Positions 21,122 to 33,325 of a stretch of 64,000 nucleotides of DNA are shown one piece after another; within the stretch, counting starts at the first letter, position 1, and each line of letters opens with the position of its first letter. This DNA comes from Ceratopteris richardii (taxonomy: Eukaryota > Streptophyta > Polypodiopsida > Polypodiales > Pteridaceae): positions 72,304,221-72,368,220 of the forward strand of contig CM035407.1 of the NCBI GenBank assembly GCA_020310875.1, read 5' to 3'. A model generated the notes under the pieces. That model was not told the DNA's origin and ran no database searches. It worked only from the letters and a program-made list of their open reading frames with translations. The position numbers and the translations under genes were made by a program.

Positions 21122-24100
21122 ATGGGAGAAAGCTTGCAGATTGATAAGCTAGATAGGGAGAACTATCCAGCATGGTCCATGAGGATGGAAGCACACCTCA
21201 TGAGCAAAGATCTTATAGCATTTATTACAGGAGATGAAGAAAAACCAGAGTTTGCAGATCCAAGTATTCCTACTAGGGAAGAACTTGCAATGTTGAAGAC
21301 TTGGATGAGAAAGGATGCTCAAGCAAGGAGTATCATCTACATGGCTGTAAATGATTATCTTCTACCTCACATTAGAGGTTTGGAAAGTGCTACAGATGTT
21401 TGGAATGCCTTGGAAGAGCATTTCCAAAATACTACTAAGTCAAGGAAGTCCTGATTATGGGCTGAGTTCACAACATTCAAGAAGAAGAGCTCACAATCAA
21501 TTTCAGATTATGTGGCAAGGATGAAAGATATTGCAGATAGCTTGGGAGCAGTGGATGAAGACATTGAAGAGGAAAAGTTGGTAAGACAAATACTTACAGG
21601 TCTAAGAGGAGATGAGAAGTGGAAGCCTTTTATATTGTCCATAGAATTGTCACTTGATCACTTTACTCCTGACCTTAATCAATTGCTAGGACACATGCTA
21701 ACCTTTGAGCAGGATCTTAAAGGAGACAATGATAGAAGTACAAGTCAAGCTATGTACTCCAAAGACAAGAAAAAGAATGGCAAGGGAAAGCAATCAAATG
21801 ATGATGAAGGGAATTCAAATCAAGCTAACTTCACAAAAGGGAAGACAAATTTCAGAGGTAAAGGAAGAGGAGGTAAGAACAAAGATAATGCTAAAGCTTG
21901 TTGGATTTGTGGCAGAACAAATCATTTGGCAAATGATTGTTGGTATAACAATCAAAGTGGAGGATACAACAATCAGAATTATAATCAAAGAGGTAGAGGA
22001 GGCAGAAACCAAAGAGGTAATTTCAGAGGAAGAGGTGGTAGGACATCATATGGTAGAGGAGGTGGAAGAAACTTCCAATCTCAGTCCTACAACAACAATA
22101 ATTATTACAATTATGCATCAGATCAGAAGGATGACATGACTCTTATCCTGAATGCAACTCATGAATCAATGGGAGAAGATCAAAGAGTGTTTTATATTGA
22201 CTCAGGGTGCAGCAACCATCTGAGTGGGAATCTATCCTTGATGACTGATATGGAAGCAAGGGTGAATGGACATACAGTTCAAACAGGTGACAATACCAAA
22301 CATAAAATGGAGAGCATTGGATCAGTGAAGACAAAGAGTGGAAGTACACTTCTGAGTAAGGTACTTTATGTTCCTACTATTCCTAAAAATTTGATAAGTG
22401 TAGGGCAAATTGTGGAGAAAGGATATGAGGTAAGATTCACAAATGATGGTGTCTATGTACAAGATCCAAATCAGGGATATAGAACCATAATTGCAGGTAA
22501 AAAGGAAGGAAGATTGTTCACTCTCAAGGTCCAAGGTAATGTGGGACATGCATTGTTTACCTATGGAGGTCAAAAGGTATCTGAATTAGACCTATGGCAT
22601 AAGAGGCTAGGTCATTTCAATGAGAGAGCTATAAAGGAGATGTCAAAGAATCAGGTGGTGCTTGGATTGCCAAACATTGAAGGGCAACATATGGTGTACA
22701 AGTGTGAAGCTTGTCAATTAGGTAAAGCACATAAAAGTTCTTATAATAAATCAGGGTACAAGTATTCAAACATGCTTGAATTGGTTCATACAGATGTATG
22801 GGGTCCCTCAAGGGACTATAGCATAAATGGATCCAGATATTATGTGTTGTTTGTTGATGATGCAACCAGGTGGATTACTTTGTATGTAATCAAGGATAAA
22901 TCAGAAGTCTTCAAGACATTCAAACATTTTCATGCTTATGCAGAAAGGATTACAGGACAAAAGCTAAAGAGGTTAAGATCAGATGGAGGGGGAGAGTATT
23001 TCTCAAAAGAGTTTGATGATTATTTGTGGAATGCAGGTATCAAAAGAGAAGTAACTTGCAGGTACTCCCCTCAACAAAATGGAGTAGCAGAAAGGAGGAA
23101 TAGGACTCTTGTAGAATTTGCAAGAGCCATGATGAAGGAAAAGAATTGTCCAAATTACTTATGGGCAGAGGCCATTAACACTGCAACATACCTTGTGAAT
23201 AGGTTGCCTTGCAAAGCTTTGGATGGAGGAACCCCTTATGAAGCATGGTGGGGTAAGAAACCTAGTCTTGATCATTGTAAAGTATTTGGATGTATTGCAT
23301 ATGCTTATGTTCCTTCACAATTAAGACATAAGCTAGAACCAAAAGCAGAGAAGTATGTGTTTATTGGATATGATGATAGACAGATGGGTTACAGATTGTG
23401 GAGTCCATCCACAAAGCAATTTCTTGTTACTAAAGATGTGACATTTGATGAGCAAAACACATGGTATACAGGATCACCAAATGAGTATACAGGTGTTGAA
23501 GAAATTCAAAGGAAAGGAAAGGCAAAGGTAAAAGTATGTGAAGAAATTGTTGATGAAGTTGACTCTAGATGTAGAGTGCAGGAGCATGTAGAAGAAGGGC
23601 CAAGATTTGATCCAGAATCAAATGAGGCTGAAACTTCAAGAAGTGCAGAAATCAGAAGATCTACAAGAGAAAGGAAAGAGCCTATAAGGTATAGTTATGA
23701 TACATCTTTCCTAACAACAAAAGATTATGCCTACATTGTGAAAACAGAAGAAGATCCAACCACTTATGAAGAAGCCAAAGGTAAACAGAATTGGGAGAAG
23801 GCAATGCAAGAAGAGTATGATGCTCTACTTGAAAATGAAACTTGGGAGTTAGTACCAAGACCAAAGAATCAGAAGGTCATTGGATGCAAGTGGGTATATA
23901 AAACAAAGAGGTTTGCAGATGGTAAGGTGTCTAGATATAAGGCTAGACTTGTGGTCAAAGGTTATGCCCAAACTTATGGGGTAGATTATGATGAAACCTT
24001 TAGTCCTGTTGCTAAGATGTCTACAATTAGGACATTGATTGCTATTGCTGCTTGCAAAGGATGGAAATTATCACAATTGGATGTGAAGAATGCATTTCTT

Positions 24101-25297
24101 AATGGTTACATTGCAGATGAAGTATATATGGAGCAACCAGAAGGCTTTATGGAATTAATTGGATCAGATTATGTGTGTAAGCTCAAGAGAGCTTTATATG
24201 GGTTGAAGCAAGCCCCAAGAGCTTGGAATTACAGATTGGTCAAGTTCTTGAATGAATGTGGTTTTCAAGCATCAAAGGCAGATAGTAGCTTGCTAGTGAA
24301 GGCAAGTGAAAATGGATATATTTACATGTGCATTTATGTTGATGATATTATTGTTACAGGAACAGATGCTCAAGGAATCAATGAACTCAAGAAGCAAATA
24401 GAGAAGGAGTTTAAGATAAGTGACTTGGGAAACTTATCTTATTTTCTAGGAATGCAGATTGTGTATACTCAACATGGAGTATATGTTTCACAAGAAAGAT
24501 ATTTGAAGAATCTTCTAGCCAAGTTTAACATGGAAGATTGCAAGACCTCAACTACACCATTGGAGGTAAATCATAAATTAAGCAGGTATGGAGGTGAAGA
24601 GTTCAATGACATGAAAAAATATCAGAGTTTGGTAGGTAGTTTGATCTATGCTACCTTGACAAGGCCAGATCTATCATATGCAGTAGGTGTGTTGTCACAA
24701 TTCATGCATTGTCCAAAGAAGACTCATTGGATTGCAGCCCAAAGGGTACTCAGATATATCAAAGGAACCCTAAGTGAAGGTTTGTATTATGGTTTCACTT
24801 CTGACACAAGAATCAAAGTGTTTAGTGATGCAGATTGGGCAGGTGACTCAGATGATAGAAGGTCTACTCATGGATATCTATGTTATGTTGGAGATAAGCT
24901 AGTATCTTGGTGTTCAAAGAAGCAACATACAGTTGCTTTATCATCCACAGAAGCCGAGTATAAGGGAATGGTAGAAGCTGCAAAAGAAGTCATATGGTTG
25001 AAGACCTTGATGAAAAGTTTTGAGATTGATCATAGTACTCCAATAATTTTTGGAGACAATATGAGTTCTTTGTATTTGGCAGCTAACCCTGTTTTTCATG
25101 CCAGGACTAAGCATATAGAGATACAGTATCATTTCTTGAGGGAAAAGGTACTTGATAAAGAGATTGAAGTGATGTACACTCCAACAAAAGAACAAGTGGC
25201 AGATATGATGACAAAGAGCTTGGATGGACCTAAGCTACAGAGATTCAAGGAGATGGCAGGAGTGAAGAAGAATGGAATAATCACAATTAGTGATTGA
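21122..25297 (+). CDS. Copia B gag-pol polyprotein, single in-frame stop
   Basis: It starts at ATG 21122 and ends at TGA 25295, about 1,390 codons with one stop, TGA at 21452 (KSRKS*LWAEF; a CGA to TGA change would explain it). Order: gag; CCHC knuckle CWICGRTNHLANDCW near 21898; Gly/Arg/Asn-rich segment; protease YIDSGCSNH near 22195; pre-integrase zinc motif; integrase with SDGGGEYF and [13 protein letters not shown]; reverse transcriptase with YVDDIIVTG near 24340; RNase H with SDADWAGD, STEAEY and GDNMSS. All catalytic motifs look intact. The open frame downstream of the stop begins at 21455. The polyprotein would make the particle and enzymes for cytoplasmic reverse transcription and nuclear integration. 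Confidence 0.96.
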
Positions 25298-25303
25298 GGG
25301 GGA
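25296..25303 (+). other. Polypurine tract of copia B
   Basis: GAGGGGGA overlaps the gag-pol stop codon and lies two bases before the 3' LTR. Confidence 0.85.
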
Positions 25304-25305
25304 GC

Positions 25306-26329
25306 TGTTGGAGCAAACCAATCACAAATTGGTGATTATACAGATCTTGGAGAATGCTTATGGTCAGAATGAAGCAAAGGAAGACATTTGCAAAAATGAA
25401 GAAGAAGTCAGAATGTTGTCTTGTACACATATGTACATATAAGTGAAGAATTTTGTAAGCTACCATAGTTAAATCCTTAGGATGATAAGGAGTAGAGTCA
25501 TAGACGCGAGATGAGTCCAAAGTCATGTATATATAAGATAATTATGACAAGAAATGTATGAGAGAAAGTAATAGAGTCATTTTGTAGATGACAATTTTGA
25601 GGAAGATGTGTAGAGAGTTTTTTCCCAGAAAATAGCGACGGGTTTTTCTCTGAGTGCTCTCTGTCTGATCATGTGGATCAGAAATCCTTTTGTACACATC
25701 TAATTGAGAAGCTAATGAAGCTATGTCTAGAGTTTCAGAATCTAATTCCTCTCCTACTGTGAGAATGGTCATTAGGAACATTCATATGTAGAATGTGAGA
25801 ACTGAAGCCAAAAGTAGCGCACTTTTCCGTCTCAGTATTTTGATCAGATCTGAGTGTATACTGTAAAGTTTTTGATGAGTGAGCACTTAAAATTTAAGTT
25901 AGAAGATAAGGAAGCTATGGCTAAAAGCATTTAGCAAAACGGGTTCCAGATTGAGAGAAATCAAGTTAAGAAGTTGGCTATGTCGAAGGCGCAACTTCTG
26001 AGAGTCATTTTCTGACATGTATTTGATCTTAATGATCAAATTAAACTTTTGGTGATTAGTTTTGAGAACTAATGGCTAGTATGATTGCGCAAAGGTATTG
26101 CTAATACTTGTGCATCATTTACTTGAAGAAATTTGAAGATTTGTGCAGGTAAAGAAGTTGATATCTGAAGCAGACTTTCTGAAGTTGACACTTCTTCACT
26201 CAGAGAAGTGTTGCTTGAAGTTTTGGTAAAAAAGGAACATTGTTTGTGTAAAGTTTGGTTTATAGCTGACATAGAAGTGTTCTTAAGTCAGTGTAGATCA
26301 AACCTTTGGAGATTAAAAGGTCTCCAACA
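25306..26329 (+). repeat. 3' LTR of copia B
   Basis: 1,024 bp matching 19869-20892, followed by the AAGCC duplicate and then resumed gypsy F coding. Confidence 0.97.
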
Positions 26330-26334
26330 AAGCC

Positions 26335-27225
26335 TTGGACATGAATGGCATGCACATTCCCACAGAGAAAGAAACATTGATCCCTGGAAGAATGAAACAC
26401 AAAGATCTTAACAAGTTAAAGTATATGGTTGCTATGACACCTACCATCGCCCTCCATCTACGCACAATCATGCAACACTTCGCCTTTCCAGCCCAAGAGC
26501 GCTTCACCATGCCACCAAAAAGAATTTGGTTTAGCTTGTACTTGGCAGAGACAGAAAACCTCACAATCAATCTACCCCACTGGATCATAGATCAAATCCA
26601 CCTAGCACATCTGCACTGGAATAAGAAACATAAGAATGTGCTTCATGGATGTTGTGCACTGACAAGGATCATTTACAGGTGCTTAGCTTATGATGTGCCC
26701 ATTCAAAGAGCACTAGTGTGGTCCCGAGCCTAGGAATTCCAGCGATAGCTATCAACAACAGGGTCACCTTCGAAGAAAATGAGGGGTTCACTTCAAATAC
26801 CCTGTGCACAAGCAAGGGATGCCACCCTCACACCAGAGGTGACACCACCTCAGACTAGACGTGTCCGTCCATTTACTATTCGCTTACCCAGACAAAGTGC
26901 AGAAGGACCCAATTTGGTTTTCCCTCCGATTCCATCGGACTTGGAGTTCCCACAAGGCTACACCCTAGACGATTTGACAGATGAAGAAATTGCCCGCATG
27001 ATTAATGAAGCCAATCTTGAGAAAGTAGAACACACCCGAGGACCACAACCAACCGCAACGACTTCAGCTCCTACCCAACCTGAAGTAGTGGAAGTAGACA
27101 AGGATGAAGAAGAGACTGACGAAGAGGAGGCAGACGAGGAACATGACCAAGAGCAAGAAGAAATTACACAACTAGCAAATGCACCAGCATATACTGCGCA
27201 AATCAAAAATTATATGAGACTATAA
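26335..27225 (+). pseudogene. Gypsy F extra ORF, second part
   Basis: It continues the frame of 19497-19868. KRIWFSLYLAE, HWIIDQIHLAHLHW and CALTRIIYRCLAYDVP are readable to a TAG at 26731. The same frame then goes on through a proline/basic stretch (VRPFTIRLPRQS) and a strongly acidic run (27100-27165, Glu/Asp repeats) to 27225. No enzyme motif was recognised. The pattern of a globular N-terminal part then an acidic linker suggests a structural or DNA/protein-binding accessory protein; this is inference. Confidence 0.6.
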
Positions 27226-27248
27226 AGAGATTCCAAGAGCATCACAAG

Positions 27249-28769
27249 TTGTCGCTGGAAACAGGAAAGATGCTAATAAGTCAGATGTTAGGAGAAGAAG
27301 GAGTGGATGAACTGTTTATTGAATCCGTGAACCTACACACGGACGCGCTTGGCCTGGATGAAGCCGTTCATTCAGCTATGGCTTATATTCGTCGCTTTGA
27401 GAAACGAGTGCCTACCTATCCCATGCGCTCTGGCAAGCAAATTCACATAGATGTATCGGCACCAAGAGATACCACACAGATAGAAGAACATTAGGCGCCA
27501 CTGTCATCACCACACTCCTCACCCATCACTGCACAATTTACTTCGCCCCGTGACACGACCACCCTAACTGAGTAGGGTCGTGTCCGGCGTAATTTGACCC
27601 TACTCAAAAAACACATGGCCACGACACTCGAATAGAACAAGCGATTGCAAAAGTAGAACGAAGAAAACCTAGAAGCTGTGATGGAAGGCTCCCCCCATGA
27701 GATTGACCCAAAACAGTTTAAAGCAGTCCCTTCAGATACAATGAAAACAATCTTGGAAAGCTATGCTGATCTGTTGGAAGCACATGATGATATGGAAAAG
27801 GAACGAGATGCATTGCACCGCCAGCTAAGGGAGCAAGAAGAACAACGCAAGATCATAGAGTCGGCATCGACTTTAGAGGAGGTAAAAGCGCTAAAAGAGC
27901 AGGTGGAAGAATTGCAAAAGAAGATACTTGAGTATGAAAGACAACCCTCTCCAATTATTGAACCAGAGCCAGATGAATTGGTGCCCATTGAAGTGGATGA
28001 GTCGTATGAGGAACCATATGTTCCTATGCCGATGCCGGGCGGCCAGCAAACATCGGAAGGAATGGACACCCTGGAAGTCAAAGCACCTGAATGGCTTCAA
28101 AAACTCGAAAAGACCACAAAAACCCATGAAGATCGCGTCGCAGTTCAAATCCAATCAATGGCAAAACTGGAGGACACTATCATAAACTCCGAGTACTTTA
28201 GGCACATGTCACACCATCGCTGGATAGGAACAAACGATGCTCAATATGTGCCTTACTATGTGCTCTTAGCAGATTACAATTCGGAGATTCAATGACAGTG
28301 TGGCAAAGCCCCGACTTTTGCCACTCAATTTGGTCCTGAAGATTTACCTGAGCATGAGAAACAAGGATCAACCTTCCAACCCACCTGGCAGATTTGTCTC
28401 CTTGAAACCTATCCAAAAATGGTCCGCACATGGAACAACATGCCACTATTTATCAAGTATAATCCATGTTACGTTCCAGTCCTCCAAAGACGCACCTGGC
28501 CAAAGTTTTCCATTGCTGTCAAGAACGTCAAAGGCTGCGCAAAGTGGTTGAATTATGTCTATCTAGCACCTCCACAAGGACAACCCTCGGTGGCATATAT
28601 GATTTCTACCATCCGTCACTGGATTCTTAGACTATGGAACACCCCTGATGTGATGGCTCAAATGTGTAGGAAGATATTTGAACTAATGCTGATCACATTC
28701 AGAACATTCAAAAGACCCACATTTCTCAGGAGTCGGCTTCACTGCTGGCAACCTAGACCTGGTGTATGA
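27249..28769 (+). pseudogene. Gypsy F extra ORF, coiled-coil part
   Basis: A shifted frame from 27249 runs in one register through stops at about 27492, 27570, 27633, 27648 and 28293 to 28769. Residues coded at about 27750-27950 form a clear heptad-like coiled coil (EKERDALHRQLREQEEQRK, LKEQVEELQKKILEYE), then a proline/acidic hinge and a second helix-rich part (WLQKLEKTTKTHEDR). The later part (PEDLPEHEKQGSTFQP, KFSIAVKNVKGCAKWLNYVYL) looks globular. No transmembrane segment was seen, so an envelope-like role is not supported. Confidence 0.6.
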
Positions 28770-29142
28770 CATGAGCACAACCCCCTCAATCAAGGTAATA
28801 TATGCTTGGCATGCAAGAATAAAGTACCTCACAGCTTGCTACAAACAAACTTTCGAGGAGATGTTCATCACAGGGTTCTGGGAATACCACTCCGAAATAT
28901 TCGTACCCAGACCCTCACATCTCCTCCAACTATTCGTTGTGGAGAGGACCTTACACTCAGATCAATTGCGGTTGCCACATCCGGACATTCCAGGGCCAGT
29001 AGATTGGGATGCATTATTAATAGACCTAGCATGGGGGTTGCGGCTAGAAGAACATCACCTAGCTTCAGATGTGGTTCAATACTATGTCACACGCTCAGCC
29101 AAACAAGGGTCTGTCAGAGACGACCGATGCGAGAGGGGGGGG
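28762..29142 (+). pseudogene. Gypsy F extra ORF, C-terminal part
   Basis: After a frameshift near 28762 the frame reads IKVIYAWHARIKYLTACYKQTFEEM, FWEYHSEIFVPRP, LPHPDIPGPVDWDALLIDLAWGL and ends in the polypurine tract (CERGGC, stop 29146). Coding therefore runs up to the 3' LTR. No family was recognised. Confidence 0.5.
29131..29142 (+). other. Polypurine tract of gypsy F
   Basis: GAGAGGGGGGGG directly precedes the TGTTAGTAGCAGCC LTR start. Confidence 0.9.
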
Positions 29143-29769
29143 TGTTAGTAGCAGCCAAGGCACCCAAGGACCCGCAAGACAAGGAAGCCAAAGAAGGGAG
29201 TCAGAGTAAGGAACAAGCAGGCAAAGTAGTCAATGAGATCTGGCAAATAGGCCCCATAATTTCTCCATGAAGAAATACTTCCCAAATAGTGATTTTAGTC
29301 ACTCCACACCATTGTAAATACCATTCCACCTTTTTCTAGCTCCATTTTGTGCAAGCCAAGGAGTCCTTGAGCTTGAGGAGCATTATAAGCACCTACCTAT
29401 CAATTTTCATATTTTTTAGACTCCGTTTGAACCCTCAAATATGCCCTAGAACCTAATTTTTAACTAGGCCGGACACTAGGTCTGGACAGGCCCAAAGCTA
29501 GTCAAAAAACTATAAATAAAGCTAGAGAGCTCATTTTGGGGGTTAGCTTGTTGTAGAATTGAACTTGTAAGAGCACTTTTGAGTAATCTAAAGAACTCCA
29601 TTGTCTCTCTCTTTGTTCTTGCCTTGTGTGCACGTGTGTGTGTATATGTGTGCATGTTAGTGTGCTTCTCACTCACACACTTGTGCCCTCACTTGTTAGA
29701 GGTCTTCATACCATCCTCATGTCTTCCCGGATTGACATTAAAGGAGGTGCTACTCATCACTGAGCTACA
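29143..29769 (+). repeat. 3' LTR of gypsy F
   Basis: 627 bp matching 4095-4723. A TATA-like TATAAATAA lies at 29511. CTTGT follows, and the second part of the D LTR resumes. Confidence 0.92.
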
Positions 29770-29911
29770 CTTGTATATACACCTATTGCCCTAATGGGCT
29801 ACTTATCTTTGTACATTCTCTAGTAATACATTCAGTATTGTGTGTTGTGCTCCAAGTTTCTTCTTCTTCCTTGTGTTGTTCAGGTGCTTTCGCAGACTTC
29901 TAACTCCAACA
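29770..29911 (+). repeat. Element D 5' LTR, second part (with CTTGT duplicate)
   Basis: CTTGTATATACACCTATTGCCC through CTAACTCCAACA matches 53128-53269. With 4002-4094 it rebuilds exactly 230 bp, the length of the 3' LTR. Confidence 0.92.
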
Positions 29912-29912
29912 A

Positions 29913-29925
29913 TTGGTATCAGAGT
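29913..29925 (+). other. Primer-binding site of element D (tRNA-Met type)
   Basis: TTGGTATCAGAGT right after the LTR end CCAACA. The last base departs from the usual TGGTATCAGAGC. Confidence 0.8.
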
Positions 29926-30127
29926 AGGTTTTCGTGTCATCTAGGGCACTGTTAGCTCAATAAATGGTTGGTTTTGGTGCACTAACATGCTTCCATTTTT
30001 TGAGAATATTTGTTGGGACATAGGTGTTTTGCAATGAGAATAGGTGGCCGGCGATGATAAGATCTACTCAAATGTGGACACAAAGATCAAGAGCAGTAGG
30101 GGTGAAGCTATGCATGGTTTTTAGTGG

Positions 30128-30367
30128 ATGCATGGGGATGAAGCTTTGAGGTGTTTTCAACAGATGCGAAAAGAGGGCCTCTGCCCAAAATATGAAACTT
30201 TTGTTTGGAGCTTAAAGGCTTGCACTACCATACGTGACTTAGACCAAGGGCTTATCACTGAAGGGCAAAGCTATTGTAATTATTTCAAGCAGCATGGAGT
30301 TAACTTCAATCTTGAGCACTTTAATTGCCTTATTGATCTGTTTTCACGAGCTGGGCAGCGCAATTGG
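30128..30367 (+). pseudogene. PPR-repeat gene fragment captured in the E 5' LTR
   Basis: GDEALRCFQQMRKEGLCP, YETFVWSLKACTTI and HFNCLIDLFSRAGQ have the spacing and residues of plant pentatricopeptide repeats, which bind organellar RNA. About two repeats are present, with no organelle-targeting start, and the frame ends in a G-run. Upstream HGF*WMHGDEA has a stop that is CAG in the other copy (38556). It is duplicated at 38561-38800 because it lies inside the LTR. Confidence 0.7.
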
Positions 30368-30487
30368 AGGGGGGGGTTCAGGACGAGGAGGCATCTCTAG
30401 TTGCCATGTCATCGAATGGGAACCCATGAGTCACTTTTTCAGAGCTTATAGAAGTCTTGAAAAATCCAAAACCCAGTGTACCAGAGA

Positions 30488-31060
30488 TGATCATCAAACC
30501 ATTACAGGTTGGTGTATCAGGAAGCTGCGAGAATTTGTTGAGAAAAAGTATGTGAAGGGACAGTATCTTGTATTTCATGGAATAGAGTCTATATCTCTTG
30601 CTTCAATGCAATCAGCAAGAGATCGTGACAGTCTGCTTCCACTCAAGCTTTGGGCAGAAATCACGAAAGCAACAAGCATCACGTTTGTGATTGTGCTGCC
30701 TCTTGTTTCTGATAAAGAGCGTGTGTTGGAAGCACTTGGAGAGACAACTAAAACGATCTTCATGACTACACCTGGTCAAGTATGCAGAGCTTGGGGAGGT
30801 TATTTCTGTCAGAATACTCTCCCCCTCCTTTCCGTTTTTTTGTCAGGAAAAAGAGAAATGGGGGTTTCACTTTTGGGGGGCCCTTCGCAAAGGAGAAGAG
30901 GTTTTTTCGTTCTCAGGAAGAAGCTTTCCAAATGGGGGGATGGCGGCTTCTTCGCTTTTTGTGCAGTAAGGGGGGGTCTACAGTACTTTGGTTGTTTTTT
31001 TTGTCTCTTTGTGTGCAGGAACGACGCTGTGGAGGATCCTTCTTATGCAGGTGTGCAGTC
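30488..31060 (+). pseudogene. Captured host-gene fragment with probable intron (E 5' LTR)
   Basis: LREFVEKKYVK, GQYLVFHGIESISLASMQSA, LPLKLWAEI, VTFVIVLPLVSDKERVLEAL and TTKTIFMTTPG read as an ordinary folded protein unrelated to retroelement proteins. A plausible donor (CAA|GTATGC, about 30780) and a pyrimidine-rich acceptor (TTTTTTTTGTCTCTTTGTGTGCAG, about 31019) bracket a non-coding stretch. I do not recognise the source gene. Copy 2 at 38940 has 15 extra bases (EGLSK), so the two LTR copies differ here. Confidence 0.5.
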
Positions 31061-33157
31061 GAGAGAGGAGGGCGGTTTTTTTTGTGTGGCAGCTTGAGTA
31101 CAGACCAAAGGGGGGGAAAGCAAGGGAGGCATCATCTGTGAGAAGTGTAAGCCTCGTGTTCCTGGCGAGAGGCTCTATATTCAGAATTTTGCAAGAAATG
31201 CGGATCTTTATTTGCTGAAGTGCAGGAAGTAAGAGAGGGTGGCACGCGTTCGCTTCGGAAAATAAGGTCCTGTGTATGAGTAGAGTCGTGTATAATGCCT
31301 GGGGGAATATATGTCCTAAAGAAGTAGCCATGAGAATTAGCGGTGCAACCTGCCGATCATGCCACGACTCCTACAATAGTAAACAGAACCTTACAGATGG
31401 GAAATGACCGGCTTATGAAGAAGGAAAGTCAATCCATCCATCCCAAGATGTGCTGAACCAAGGTCTTCTAATTGGTGATTCAGGACGGGGTGGGCCAGCT
31501 AGACTCAGAGGAGGTAATGTGTGTATTTCCTTTGCTCTTTCTATTATCATATGAAGGAACCAATTAGTCCATCGCCAAGGCTAGAAGCGAAAGTGTATCA
31601 CATTTATGCATTTAATCTACATCATGTTCATTCAGTGTTTTGCTGTGGTATGGTGGTATTGCTGGACTGTGTAAAAGGAATATACGTCGAGACAAAGAGG
31701 AGATATATGTGACAGTAGAGTTCTAAAAATAAAGTAAAAAATAATTATGGTTTCTTTATGGCTGGGTGATGAATTGATCCAATTAGTTGAAGTTGAACCA
31801 CAACATTCTTGTTTAAATCATCTCCTGACTCTCCACTAGATCGGGAGTCTCGATGACCTTCCTTCTCCCTTTCAGGCGGATAACTTCCCCTAGTCTTCCC
31901 CAAGCAGTGTTAATGCCATTCTGATCCTTCCAAAAGCGACTGCCTGAGAAGGAGTAAAGCAAATAGAGGCCTTGGGTGCAGTCCAATCACTTTCCCATCA
32001 CTCCCTCTTAAGGATAAATTGGCCTCTTTTAAGCCAAAGATGTGTTTTATCAGTCGGATCGACAATCCAATTGAAAAGTTGTCTGTTTGTATGCTCTACG
32101 GTGGTATCAATTCAATGTTTGCTTGTTGACTTCCTCTTAAAAGTCAGTACACTCCCGATCCTTACATGGTTTCAAGAGTTTTTGTTCGCATTACGTATTA
32201 GGGAAGGCTATGAATGTATGAGAGCGAGCAAAGCTTTCCACTATTTTGGGATACATAGGTACTAGACGTATTGTGAGCATTTTAAACCCCTAGGGGGTGA
32301 GAGAAACATATATGTATGTCGTAATGATTGGGTAGAATCCTTATAGTTCCTTTGAGTAATAAAGAGAAAACGCATCACATTGCGGATCTTGAACAGAGTG
32401 TATTTGAAGCCAAAACCATTCAAGGTGCAATGTCCCGATAGAAGAGAAATTAGGAAAAGGAGGGGCTAACCAAAAGATGTGATGATGATAGGGAGAAAGA
32501 GAGAAAGAAAGAGAAAGTCGGGAAGGTATGTGAATGTGTGAGAGAAAAAAAAAGTTGACTCTGAAGTGCCCATTTTGATCAAAAATATATATATATATTG
32601 AGAGAGATCGGCTACAGGTGGGTGTAGAGGAGCGTATGAGTATGAGTCAGAGAGTGTGCATGGGAGTGCATGCAAGTCTTACATGAATGCTAGGTGGGTG
32701 GACGCATATACTAATGCAAGGGTGAGCGTGGCAATGAGCATAGAAGAGAGTTAAGTAAGAAGAGAAAGTGTTTGTGGGAATGTGTGTATCTGAATCTATG
32801 CGTGCGAGTGGGTGAAAGCATGTGTGGATGCATGAGCACATGTGTGTGAAAATTGAGAGTGAAAGGGAGAGAGGAATGTGAGTGAGGAACACGAGGGAAA
32901 GTGCACGAAAATGGGTGTGCGTGACGAGCATGTGTGAGTACGGACAGAGTGAAGGGGGATCATGAGAAGCATCATTGGAGATTGAATCTTTACATGCATG
33001 TGCATTAGAGTGTGTATTCACTTCTTCTCAGCAACCACAATCAAGTGCAAATCAGGGACGCAAAGCGAGAGAAAGTCAGCTTGTACAAGTAAATTGAGCA
33101 AACTATCCCTATATATAGGCAAATACTTGCATCTTTCCCTTGGACCAAGAGGCTAAT

Positions 33158-33180
33158 CATTTTGGTGCGTTTGCCGGGAA
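33158..33180 (+). other. Relic primer-binding site inside the E 5' LTR
   Basis: TTTTGGTGCGTTTGCCGGGAA lies about 165 bases before the LTR end. It nearly repeats the functional-position site at 33326. The 3' LTR has the same relic near 41880-41900. Confidence 0.75.
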
Positions 33181-33325
33181 GCATATGAACTAGTACATAT
33201 ACAAAGGAAGAATTCCTCGAGGGATCATTATGGGTTCCAGGTAATCCAATTGGACCGATTCCGAGGGGTTTGAACAAAATAAAGTCTCGTATAATCACTT
33301 TTTCCTTGGGCTCAAGAACTAAACA

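Larger units (their letters stand above)
19869..26329 (+). mobile_element. Copia B: complete, young Ty1/copia retrotransposon
   Basis: 6,461 bp with 1,024-bp LTRs at both ends (19869-20892 and 25306-26329), primer site, one gag-pol frame, polypurine tract, and AAGCC target duplications at 19864-19868 and 26330-26334. The only LTR difference I noticed is one base near the 3' end (TCTCCATCA against TCTCCAACA), so insertion was recent. It is inserted in the extra ORF of gypsy F. Confidence 0.97.
4095..29769 (+). mobile_element. Element F: large Ty3/gypsy retrotransposon
   Basis: LTRs of 629 and 627 bp lie at 4095-4723 and 29143-29769, with CTTGT target-site duplications at 4090-4094 and 29770-29774. 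The order is primer site, long leader, gag, protease, reverse transcriptase, RNase H, integrase, an extra ORF with a second protease-like motif, polypurine tract, LTR. Removing copia A and copia B leaves about 14.6 kb. Size, primer site and extra 3' coding suggest the Tat/Ogre/Athila side of plant gypsy elements, but I cannot place the clade. Confidence 0.92.
29950..33325 (+). repeat. 5' LTR of gypsy E (3.4 kb)
   Basis: From TGTTAGCTCAATAAATGG to CAAGAACTAAACA, matching 38383-42043. It includes a PPR-like fragment, a probable exon-intron-exon segment and a purine-biased (GA/GT-rich) stretch near 32490-32960. Confidence 0.93.

Noticed and set aside
26779..29148. Envelope-like gene making F a retrovirus-like element
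   Set aside because: No signal peptide or transmembrane segment was seen; the content is acidic and coiled-coil.
30128..31250. A functional host PPR gene
   Set aside because: Only about two repeats, frames broken, no start or targeting peptide, and the segment is part of an LTR present twice.
32466..33021. Minus-strand ORFs rich in His/Thr/Ser within the E LTRs (also 41185-41740)
   Set aside because: They are antisense of a purine-biased GA/GT stretch; there are no domains, and they exist twice only because they lie in an LTR.
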